From positions 2,472 through 11,385 of the forward strand of contig DOYO01000010.1 of the NCBI GenBank assembly GCA_003518475.1: a stretch of DNA of 8,914 nucleotides, written 5' to 3'. The DNA comes from Acholeplasmataceae bacterium (GTDB lineage Bacteria > Bacillota_I > Bacilli_A > Acholeplasmatales > Acholeplasmataceae). The notes under the pieces were generated by a model. That model ran no database searches and was not told where the DNA came from. It saw only the letters and a program-made list of their open reading frames with translations. Made by a program: the position numbers and the translations under genes. This document shows positions 1 through 5,122 of the stretch, piece after piece; position 1 is the first letter of the stretch; the number at the start of each line of letters is the position of its first letter.

Positions 1-455
1 ATCTTTCTAGAGACGACCGTAACCTTGGCTTCCATATCCACCAAAGCTACATATGCAGCTTTGGCTGCTCCGCCGTTTCCTAAAATGAATACTCTTTTAT
101 CTTTGACTTCGATTTGATTGGTCCTGAGCAAGCCCATGAATCCATCGTAATCTGTATTATCTCCAATGACTTTTCCATTTCTCATATAAAGCGTATTGAT
201 CGCTTGGATGCGTTTCGCTTTATTGGTCAATTCATCTACAAAGTTCATGATCGTTTGTTTATAAGGGATGGTAACATTGAATCCTTTATAGAATCCAGAT
301 CTTAATTGTTTGACTAAATGAGAAAGTTCTTGTTCCTCGACGTCTAAAAGATCATAGGTGATATCCAGCCTTAGATGTTTGCCCATGAATTTATGTATTT
401 TTGGGGATTTGCTGAAACTGATATTTTTGCCGATCAGGCCGTAACGCTCGCTCAT
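1..455 (-). CDS. aroE: Shikimate dehydrogenase, N-terminal 151 codons (3' end beyond the left edge)
   Basis: Reduces 3-dehydroshikimate to shikimate with NADPH in the cytoplasm, the fourth step of the shikimate pathway. The frame starts with ATG at 453-455 and is open to position 1, so only the N-terminal half is present. It opens with YGLIGKNISFSKSPKIH, where S15 and S17 match the shikimate-binding serines. GFNVTIPYK follows (T62, catalytic K66), then INT (N87) and GDNTDYDG (D102). The dinucleotide-binding domain begins with LGNGGAAKAA at 125-134. The last visible residues are VVSRK, and R150 occupies the place of the NADP-phosphate-binding arginine of the E. coli NRT motif. The start codon overlaps the stop of the chorismate mutase gene as ATGA, which implies translational coupling at the end of the aro operon. 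Family assignment is secure; activity is inferred. Confidence 0.96.
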   Translation of the reverse strand, partial: MSERYGLIGKNISFSKSPKIHKFMGKHLRLDITYDLLDVEEQELSHLVKQLRSGFYKGFNVTIPYKQTIMNFVDELTNKAKRIQAINTLYMRNGKVIGDNTDYDGFMGLLRTNQIEVKDKRVFILGNGGAAKAAYVALVDMEAKVTVVSRK

Positions 456-706
456 TGTTGATTGACCTTGGAAAGTCTCATCACTTCTTGGATAAATTCT
501 TTGTATAGTGGCCAAAGTCCATCATCATGAAGTGCCTGCTTTCTCTTTTCTAGAAGTTCTGATTCTCTTTTTAAATCTAAAACAGGAAGCTGGTGTTCCT
601 TCTTATATTGACCAATCAAAAAAGAAACGTGCATTCTCTTTTTGAATAGCTCCATCATGTCTTTGTCAATTCGATCAATTTCTGCTCTCAACTCATCGAG
701 ATTCAT
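452..706 (-). CDS. Monofunctional chorismate mutase, AroQ class
   Basis: Rearranges chorismate to prephenate, the committed step towards tyrosine and phenylalanine. The 84-residue all-helical protein has the AroQ pattern: LRAEIDRID with R7, R24 in FKKR, K35 in IGQYK, and PVLDLKRE with D44, R47 and E48. These match R11, R28, K39, D48, R51 and E52 of the E. coli P-protein mutase domain. No dehydratase, dehydrogenase or DAHP synthase domain is attached. I start it at ATG 704-706 rather than at an ATG 33 bases upstream (739), because GGGAGGG lies 7 bases before 706 and the protein then begins directly with helix 1 (MNLDELR). This start overlaps the end of aroA by 14 bp, and the stop overlaps the aroE start by 4 bp. 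The C-terminal helix, which usually supplies a Ser and a Gln/Glu to the active site, is less typical here (VMRLSKVNQQ). Confidence 0.93.
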   Translation of the reverse strand: MNLDELRAEIDRIDKDMMELFKKRMHVSFLIGQYKKEHQLPVLDLKRESELLEKRKQALHDDGLWPLYKEFIQEVMRLSKVNQQ

Positions 707-1955
707 GAATCTTCCCTCCCAGTTTTTGGTACACTTCAAAGAAATTCGGGTATGACTTTCTTACACATAAATGATTTTTAATGGTGACTGGTCCGTCTGC
801 CTTAATGGCTGCGATCGCGATTGCCATCGCGATGCGGTGATCATCAAAGGAATCAAATTCTTGGTTCCCTTTGAGTGTTTTTTGACCGGTAATTTGAACA
901 GTGTCTCCATCCATAAAAATGGATACGCCGAATTTGGTCAAGGTTTGATACATCGCTTCAAGTCTGTCTGACTCTTTGATTCTCAATCGCCCCGCATTGG
1001 TGAAGGTCGTTGTGCCTTCACTTAAAGCAGCTAAGACCATCAAGATCGGACCAAGATCTGGTATTTGACTTAAATCGATGGTTACTCCATATGTTTTAGA
1101 TGGAGAAATACTCCATATCCGGTTCAAATCGCTATATTCAATTTGTCCATTCATCTCTTTGATGATATCAACGATTTTATAATCGCCTTGCTTGCTGACG
1201 GGGTTCAAGCTTAACAGCACAATGGAGTCTCCGATCAATCCAGCGACCATCCAAAAAGCAGCCTGGGAATAATCTCCTTCAACCATCGCTTTTTGAGGCT
1301 GATACTTTTGTGAGCCTTTGATGTAAAAATAATTGCCTGCTGATAATATGTGAATGCCAAATCTCTTCAAGACATCCAAAGTCAGTTCGATATATCCCTT
1401 GGATTCCAGTGGGGTTGTGACCTCAATGACTGAATCTTTCTTAAGGAGCGGTAAGGCAAAAAGCAGTCCTGTTAAGAATTGTGAACTGATATCACCCTTG
1501 ATTGAATAATGACCAGGCTTTAACAGCCCTTGCACTTCAAGAGGCAGATAATCATTCGTAATTTGCCAAAATGGCATATTTTTTTGTTTGAATAAATCAA
1601 AATAAACATCCAGCGTCCGCTTTGGCAAACGTCCGCTTCCAACAAATGTCATTTTTTCTTTTTGAAGCATCGCAATCGGAATCATGAACCTTAATGTTGA
1701 ACCCGATTCATGTGCATCAATCACCTGTCTTTGAGCTTTCAGCTCTCCCCCGGTGATTTGATTCCCGTTGAACTTCACGCCAAGTGTCGATAAAGCTTCC
1801 TTGGTTGCAGTCAGATCCTCAGAATCTAAGACATTATCAATCTCACTCGTTCCTTCAGCAAGCCCAGAGGCGATGACATAACGGTGTGATAATGATTTTG
1901 ATGAGATGACAGAGATTTTCCCACTTAGATGTTGAGGTGTAATGGTAATGCTCAT
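693..1955 (-). CDS. aroA: 3-phosphoshikimate 1-carboxyvinyltransferase (EPSP synthase)
   Basis: Transfers the enolpyruvyl group of PEP to shikimate-3-phosphate, the penultimate step to chorismate. The 420-residue length is normal. Visible active-site elements are SSKSLSHR (K20, S21, R25), HESGSTLRF (G85, R89), GRLPKRTLD (R113), SSQFLTG (S157-Q159), IPDLGP (D300), IKESDRL (E328, R331), DDHRIAM (R374) and CVRKSYPNF (K400). They correspond to K22, R27, G96, R100, R124, S169-Q171, D313, E341, R344, R386 and K411 of the E. coli enzyme. The residue after R89 is phenylalanine, where the E. coli-type enzyme has P101, so this is the divergent 'ESGSTLRF' type, not the classical 'GNAGTAMRP' type. The start ATG overlaps the aroB stop as ATGA, with AAGGAAAG about 11 bases upstream. 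The 3' end overlaps the chorismate mutase gene by 14 bp. Confidence 0.97.
   Translation of the reverse strand: MSITITPQHLSGKISVISSKSLSHRYVIASGLAEGTSEIDNVLDSEDLTATKEALSTLGVKFNGNQITGGELKAQRQVIDAHESGSTLRFMIPIAMLQKEKMTFVGSGRLPKRTLDVYFDLFKQKNMPFWQITNDYLPLEVQGLLKPGHYSIKGDISSQFLTGLLFALPLLKKDSVIEVTTPLESKGYIELTLDVLKRFGIHILSAGNYFYIKGSQKYQPQKAMVEGDYSQAAFWMVAGLIGDSIVLLSLNPVSKQGDYKIVDIIKEMNGQIEYSDLNRIWSISPSKTYGVTIDLSQIPDLGPILMVLAALSEGTTTFTNAGRLRIKESDRLEAMYQTLTKFGVSIFMDGDTVQITGQKTLKGNQEFDSFDDHRIAMAIAIAAIKADGPVTIKNHLCVRKSYPNFFEVYQKLGGKIHESR
714..720 (-). promoter_or_regulatory. Shine-Dalgarno that decides the chorismate mutase start
   Basis: On the minus strand GGGAGGG stands 7 bases before ATG at 706-704, inside the last codons of aroA. 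The upstream in-frame ATG at 739 has no comparable purine run at a useful distance. This supports the short 84-residue form of the chorismate mutase. Confidence 0.75.
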
Positions 1956-2965
1956 TGAAAATCACTTTCCTTAAGACGTAATATTTTAGCAGTACCAACC
2001 TTAGGCACGACAATAAAATGCAATTCATTATCAAAGAATTTCTTATCTGTGATGATTTCCTTGATATAATCTTCCATCTTCAATAAAGGTTCTTTGACAA
2101 GACCTCGTTCTAACAACAACTTTTTGACTTCATCATAAAGTTCTTGTTTCGATTCATTATATTTGATACCGATTTGTAAAGCGATCAGCATGCCATAAGC
2201 AACTGCTTCACCATGCAAATACGTTTCATAGTTATGCTTTTTTTCGATTGCATGACCGAAGGTGTGTCCGAAGTTTAAATACATGCGTTCAACCTTATCA
2301 TAAGGATCTAAAAGTACAACGTCTCGTTTCACTTGAATCGCCATCGTAATTTCAGCTTCCGTGACATCTTCATGATCTAAAAGATGCTGATAAAGTTTCT
2401 TATCCCCAATCAAACCGGCTTTGATCATTTCTGCAAGTCCGTTTGCGTATTCTCTTCTGGATAAAGTCTTTAAGAAGGATGGATCGATTAAAACCAATTC
2501 GGGATCATAAAATGAACCAATCAGGTTCTTCCCTTCAGGCAAATCAATTCCGACTTTACCCCCAATGCTGGAGTCAACCATGGAAAGCAAGGTTGTAGGC
2601 ACTTGTATGTAAGGTAGTCTTCTATATAGGGTAGCAGCTACAAAGCCTGTTAAATCGCCAACCACGCCACCGCCAAAGGCGATTAACAAATGGTTTCTCT
2701 TGATTCCAAGCTTGATGAGCTTGGAAATGACTTCTTGATAGGTTTTAAGGGATTTAGATTTTTCACCCGGTTCAACCACAACAAAAGAAACCTTGAGTTC
2801 CAAGAGATTTCTCTCTAAAGCCTCATGATACAAGTTATACACATTCTGATCCGTCACCACAAACACTCTGTCTAAATGATAAATAGCCTTGATGTGCTTG
2901 TAAAGATTGACCAAACCGTTTTCTTCGATGTAGATTTCGTAATCTTGCATTCTAAAGAATGTCAA
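1952..2965 (-). CDS. aroB: 3-dehydroquinate synthase
   Basis: Converts DAHP to 3-dehydroquinate using catalytic NAD+ and a divalent metal, the second shikimate step. The 337 residues show the family pattern: EPGEKSKSL at 65-73, the NAD-binding FGGGVVGDLTGF at 97-108, VPTTLLSMVDSSIGGKVGID at 122-141 and KNLIGSFYDP at 146-155. The zinc ligands are E179 (GLAEMIK), H234 (NFGHTFGHAIE, with H238 as the second His) and H251 (HGEAVAYG). I keep the TTG start at 2965, because AGAGGA sits 6 bases upstream of it. The next in-frame ATG, at 2950, has no Shine-Dalgarno but would still give a complete enzyme five residues shorter. With the TTG start the gene overlaps tyrA by 14 bp. Its stop overlaps the aroA start by 4 bp. 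Confidence 0.96.
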   Translation of the reverse strand: MTFFRMQDYEIYIEENGLVNLYKHIKAIYHLDRVFVVTDQNVYNLYHEALERNLLELKVSFVVVEPGEKSKSLKTYQEVISKLIKLGIKRNHLLIAFGGGVVGDLTGFVAATLYRRLPYIQVPTTLLSMVDSSIGGKVGIDLPEGKNLIGSFYDPELVLIDPSFLKTLSRREYANGLAEMIKAGLIGDKKLYQHLLDHEDVTEAEITMAIQVKRDVVLLDPYDKVERMYLNFGHTFGHAIEKKHNYETYLHGEAVAYGMLIALQIGIKYNESKQELYDEVKKLLLERGLVKEPLLKMEDYIKEIITDKKFFDNELHFIVVPKVGTAKILRLKESDFQ

Positions 2966-3782
2966 AAGATTTCCTCTTTTCTTTGGCTTCCTTGAGATAA
3001 CGCATCAATTGTTCCTTATCTTCGACCAAGATAAGCTCTTTGACGTATTTTAATTCCTGCATGAAATCATTGATCTTTTCTACTAAAGCTTCCTTATTTT
3101 CAAGGAATAGCTCAGACCACATCACTTCGTTGATTTTCGCGATTCTTGTCAAATCCCTGTAGGAATCTCCCGTTGCCTGTTTCGTTTCCTTTAAACGGTC
3201 GCTTTGGACCAAGGTGACTGCGAGAATATGGGTGAGCTGAGATGTGAAAGCAATCAGCTCATCATGTGTTTTCGCATTCACTACTGTTATTTTACCAAAT
3301 TTTAAGTCTTTTGCGATGACTCTTAAAACGTCTTGATCTGTTTTCAGGCTTTTTGAGCCTTCAACGATGATAAAATTAGCATTTCTGAAGATATTATAGT
3401 CTTTAGAAGAGAAACCTGAAGATTCCTTACCTGCCATCGGATGATGGGAGGTATAAGAGATGCCTTGAGGTAGTATCTTTTCCAGTTCTTTCATCATCCA
3501 GACCTTGGTTCCGGAAACATCGGTGATGATCTGTCCTTGTTTAAACAAGTGTTTATGTGTTTGAACGAATTCAATATTATGTTTGGGATAAAGCGCTAAT
3601 ATGATTAAGTCGACAGATCCTATTTTTTCAATGGAGCTATCTTTTTGAATGAAGCCTTGTTTCATCCCTTCTATTAAAGGATGTTCACTTCTGTTATATG
3701 CATAAACGGTATGGCCGTTATGGTGCAAGCCTTCGGCATAGGATGCCCCAATCAATCCAAGTCCGACAATGAAGATCTTCAT
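2952..3782 (-). CDS. tyrA: Prephenate (or arogenate) dehydrogenase
   Basis: Oxidatively decarboxylates prephenate to 4-hydroxyphenylpyruvate, the last dedicated step before transamination to tyrosine. The 276-residue protein begins with a Rossmann fold, IVGLGLIGAS (GxGxxG at 7-12). Beta-2 ends in AYNRSE, so N30-R31 stands where NAD-specific enzymes usually have an acidic residue. The catalytic core shows TSHHPMAGKE (H114), SQLTH (H185) and YRDLTRIA (R213, a likely prephenate carboxylate ligand), followed by the helical dimerisation domain. No ACT domain or fused chorismate mutase is present, so feedback control of this protein is not obvious; the mutase is a separate gene in the same operon. 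The ATG overlaps the aroF stop as ATGA and the Shine-Dalgarno is weak, so translation is probably coupled to aroF. The substrate (prephenate or arogenate) cannot be read from the sequence. Confidence 0.94.
   Translation of the reverse strand: MKIFIVGLGLIGASYAEGLHHNGHTVYAYNRSEHPLIEGMKQGFIQKDSSIEKIGSVDLIILALYPKHNIEFVQTHKHLFKQGQIITDVSGTKVWMMKELEKILPQGISYTSHHPMAGKESSGFSSKDYNIFRNANFIIVEGSKSLKTDQDVLRVIAKDLKFGKITVVNAKTHDELIAFTSQLTHILAVTLVQSDRLKETKQATGDSYRDLTRIAKINEVMWSELFLENKEALVEKINDFMQELKYVKELILVEDKEQLMRYLKEAKEKRKSFDIL
2972..2977 (-). promoter_or_regulatory. aroB: Shine-Dalgarno favouring the TTG start of aroB
   Basis: Minus-strand AGAGGA lies 6 bases before TTG 2965-2963 and about 21 bases before the alternative ATG 2950-2948. 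Spacing therefore favours the rare TTG initiation codon. Confidence 0.55.
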
Positions 3783-4798
3783 CTCAATGTTTTACCTAAA
3801 ACCGCTGCAACCTTTTCCAGTTCATCCATCATCGTTGCAAACTTCTTGATCTTTAAGGATTGCGCTCCATCTGACATGGCATGCTCGGGATCCTGGTGAA
3901 CCTCGACAATCAAACCATGTGCGCCGACTGCAAGACTTGCCAAGGATAATTTTTCAATCATTGTCCAGCGTCCGGCTGCGTGAGAGGGATCAATGATGAC
4001 AGGCAGATGAGATAATTCCTTAACCGCCAAGACAGCGCTGATATCCAATGTGTTTCTCGTATACTTTTCAAATGTGCGAATGCCGCGTTCGCACAAAATG
4101 ATTTGATCATTGCCGCCAGCCATGATATATTCAGCAGACATCAGCCATTCTTCAATGGTTGCTGATAAGCCTCTTTTTAATAAAATAGGTTTATTTGATT
4201 TGCCGAGAGCCTTGAGCAAATGAAAGTTTTGCATATTTCTGGCACCGACTTGAATGATATCCACGTATTCTTCGAATAATGGAATCAAGTCAGCGCTTGG
4301 TATTTCAGTAACAACCAGTAATCCTTCTTCATCACCGATCTTCTTCAATAGCTTCAAGCCTTCAACCTCAAGTCCTTGAAAAGCATAAGGCGAAGTTCTT
4401 GGTTTATATGCTCCCCCTCTCAAGAGCTGAGCACCCGCTTTTTTAACACCTTTGGCGATTGTTCTTAATTGTTCTTCAGATTCGATCGAACAAGGACCAG
4501 CCATCATCACGAACTGATCACCACCGATTTCAACCCCATTTTTCAGTTTGATGATGGTATCATGCTTCTTAAAGCTTCTGGAAGCCTTCTTAAAAGGAGT
4601 AGAGACTCTGGTAACCTCCTTCACGCCTTCAAAGGCATATAAGTCAGTTGGATCAATCGATGAAGTATCACCGATGACACCAAAGACACGCATCTCATCG
4701 CTGGATGCGTCAATAATCTCTAAGTGTTTCTCTTTTAAAAACTCAACAACCTTATCAAACTGCTTTTTGGTTGATTCCTTCTTCATCTGAATAATCAT
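3779..4798 (-). CDS. aroF: 3-deoxy-7-phosphoheptulonate (DAHP) synthase, type I-beta with ferredoxin-like regulatory domain
   Basis: Condenses PEP and erythrose-4-phosphate to DAHP, the entry step of the shikimate pathway. Residues 1 to about 70 form a ferredoxin-like domain (MIIQMKK...RVFGVIGDT...VKEVTRVSTPFKKASR), which in Thermotoga maritima DAHP synthase mediates feedback inhibition by tyrosine and phenylalanine. The TIM barrel follows: MMAGPCSIES with metal ligand C103, LRGGAYKPRTSPYAFQG, IIQVGARNMQNF, LLKRG, ILCERGIRTF, and IIDPSHAAG with the metal His. VEVHQDPEHAMSDG then carries the Glu and Asp ligands. At 339 residues it matches the Thermotoga-type enzyme in length and order. AAAGGAGA precedes the ATG at normal spacing. 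It is the first structural gene of the operon, directly behind the tyrosine-rich leader and attenuator, so tyrosine may control it both at transcription and at enzyme level (inference). Confidence 0.97.
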   Translation of the reverse strand: MIIQMKKESTKKQFDKVVEFLKEKHLEIIDASSDEMRVFGVIGDTSSIDPTDLYAFEGVKEVTRVSTPFKKASRSFKKHDTIIKLKNGVEIGGDQFVMMAGPCSIESEEQLRTIAKGVKKAGAQLLRGGAYKPRTSPYAFQGLEVEGLKLLKKIGDEEGLLVVTEIPSADLIPLFEEYVDIIQVGARNMQNFHLLKALGKSNKPILLKRGLSATIEEWLMSAEYIMAGGNDQIILCERGIRTFEKYTRNTLDISAVLAVKELSHLPVIIDPSHAAGRWTMIEKLSLASLAVGAHGLIVEVHQDPEHAMSDGAQSLKIKKFATMMDELEKVAAVLGKTLR

Positions 4799-4824
4799 GT
4801 TCTTTTCTCCTTTGTATTTTAAAT

Positions 4825-4851
4825 AAAAAAATCCCTAGGAACCCCAAGGAT
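4825..4851 (-). terminator. Attenuator terminator in the aro leader
   Basis: Minus-strand arms ATCCTTGGG (4851-4843) and CCTAGGGAT (4839-4831) pair over nine positions, two of them G-U, with a 3-base loop. A run of seven T follows at 4831-4825. It stands 27 bases before the aroF start and after the leader ORF, so it can stop transcription before the first structural gene. Its 3' arm overlaps GTTCCT (4842-4837), which can pair with an upstream segment instead. Confidence 0.85.
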
Positions 4852-4910
4852 GAACGTTGTCATGGTTTGGCTGTTCCTTTATCGCATAAAAGGAATGCCT
4901 GAGCAATCCT
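4837..4910 (-). promoter_or_regulatory. Alternating hairpin switch (antiterminator) of the aro leader
   Basis: Four minus-strand segments can pair in exclusive ways. Segment 1, AGGATTGC (4910-4903), pairs with segment 2, GCATTCCT (4898-4891): seven pairs, one T-T mismatch, loop TCAG. Segment 2, extended to GGCATTCCTTT (4899-4889), pairs with segment 3, AAAGGAACAGCC (4880-4869), over ten pairs. Segment 3 (AGGAAC plus CCAA, 4878-4867) pairs with TTGG plus GTTCCT (4847-4837), which destroys the terminator. So 1:2 favours readthrough and 2:3 favours termination. Segment 1 begins only five bases after the leader stop codon. A ribosome finishing the leader would cover it, while one stalled at the tyrosine codons would not. 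The pairings are seen in the sequence; the logic is inferred from known ribosome-mediated attenuators. Confidence 0.7.
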
Positions 4911-4915
4911 AATTT

Positions 4916-4960
4916 TTAACGATATGCGTAATAATAGACTGCCCCATATATATTTAACAT
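4916..4960 (-). CDS. Tyrosine-rich leader peptide (14 residues) controlling the aro operon
   Basis: The ORF reads MLNIYGAVYYYAYR and ends with TAA. Five of its 14 codons are tyrosine, three of them consecutive (4936-4928), with a further one two codons later. Minus-strand AAGGTGA (4972-4966) is a good Shine-Dalgarno, about 5 bases before the ATG. An in-frame ATG at 4978 would add six residues, but it lies only a few bases from the predicted transcription start, so I prefer the shorter form. The peptide stands between the predicted promoter and the attenuator terminator, ahead of the DAHP synthase and prephenate dehydrogenase genes, both needed to make tyrosine. This matches the layout of pheL and trpL leaders in enterobacteria. 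I infer that scarce charged tRNA-Tyr stalls the ribosome here and turns the operon on. The peptide itself probably has no function after release. Confidence 0.82.
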   Translation of the reverse strand: MLNIYGAVYYYAYR

Positions 4961-4988
4961 TAAAGTCACCTTTTTCATGTTTGTAGTT

Positions 4989-5017
4989 ATGGTATCACAT
5001 TACTTGAAAAAAGACAA
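4989..5017 (-). promoter_or_regulatory. Predicted promoter of the aro operon
   Basis: On the minus strand, TTGTCT (5017-5012) and TACCAT (4994-4989) are separated by exactly 17 bases. The -10 is preceded by TGA, an extended -10 motif that compensates for the weak hexamer. Transcription would start near 4982, leaving a leader RNA of about 185 bases that contains the tyrosine-rich ORF and the attenuator. Confidence 0.6.
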
Positions 5018-5032
5018 TATTTACTGTAAATA
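5018..5032. promoter_or_regulatory. Perfect 15-bp palindrome abutting the aro -35 box
   Basis: TATTTAC-T-GTAAATA is a perfect dyad with 7-base arms and a single central base. Its edge touches the predicted -35 of the aro promoter (5017). The position suits an operator for a dimeric regulator. No specific regulator can be named from the sequence, and the AT-rich setting raises the chance of coincidence. Confidence 0.4.
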
Positions 5033-5060
5033 AAATTTTAAACTTTTTTTATTTTAGGTA

Positions 5061-5089
5061 TTGTGTTTTGCACAGTACAGTGATATTAT
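5061..5089 (+). promoter_or_regulatory. Predicted promoter of the padR operon
   Basis: TTGTGT (5061-5066) and TATTAT (5084-5089) are 17 bases apart, and TGA directly before the -10 makes an extended -10 promoter. It fires away from the aro promoter. The two -35 boxes are about 43 bases apart, across a very AT-rich stretch that could serve as an upstream element for both. Confidence 0.7.
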
Positions 5090-5106
5090 AGTAGTGTGCA
5101 ACACAC
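5063..5106. promoter_or_regulatory. Paired inverted operator sites, probably for PadR autoregulation
   Basis: GTGTTTTGCACA (5063-5074) and TGTGCAACACAC (5095-5106) are inverted copies matching at 11 of 12 positions, with centres 32 bp apart, about three helical turns. Each is itself a dyad: TGTG-N5-CACA on the left and the perfect GTGTG-CAA-CACAC (5094-5106) on the right. The pair brackets the padR -10, a classic repression geometry. Autoregulation is usual for PadR proteins; that PadR binds here is inferred. Confidence 0.65.
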
Positions 5107-5122
5107 AGTAAGGAGGAATGAC

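Noticed and set aside
114..305. Plus-strand frame inside aroE
   Set aside because: It is antisense to a clear shikimate dehydrogenase. The plus-strand frames at 771-971 (in aroA), 3681-3899 (tyrA/aroF) and 4548-4790 (aroF) are rejected for the same reason.
707..739. Eleven extra N-terminal residues on the chorismate mutase (start at 739)
   Set aside because: There is no ribosome site before 739 and the overlap with aroA would be larger. GGGAGGG favours 706, which begins right at helix 1 of the fold.
4916..4978. Longer 20-residue leader peptide from ATG 4978 (MKKVTLMLNIY...)
   Set aside because: It is in frame, but it lacks a Shine-Dalgarno and starts only about four bases after the predicted transcription start. 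AAGGTGA fits the ATG at 4960 better.
4799..4990. T-box riboswitch upstream of aroF
   Set aside because: The conserved T-box sequence (AGGGTGGNACCGCG type) and a Stem I specifier hairpin are not visible. The leader is short and instead contains a translated Tyr-rich ORF.
5096..5122. Nine extra N-terminal residues on PadR (start at 5096)
   Set aside because: The start would lie within the operator dyad and at or next to the transcription start, without a Shine-Dalgarno. AAGGAGG precedes ATG 5123.
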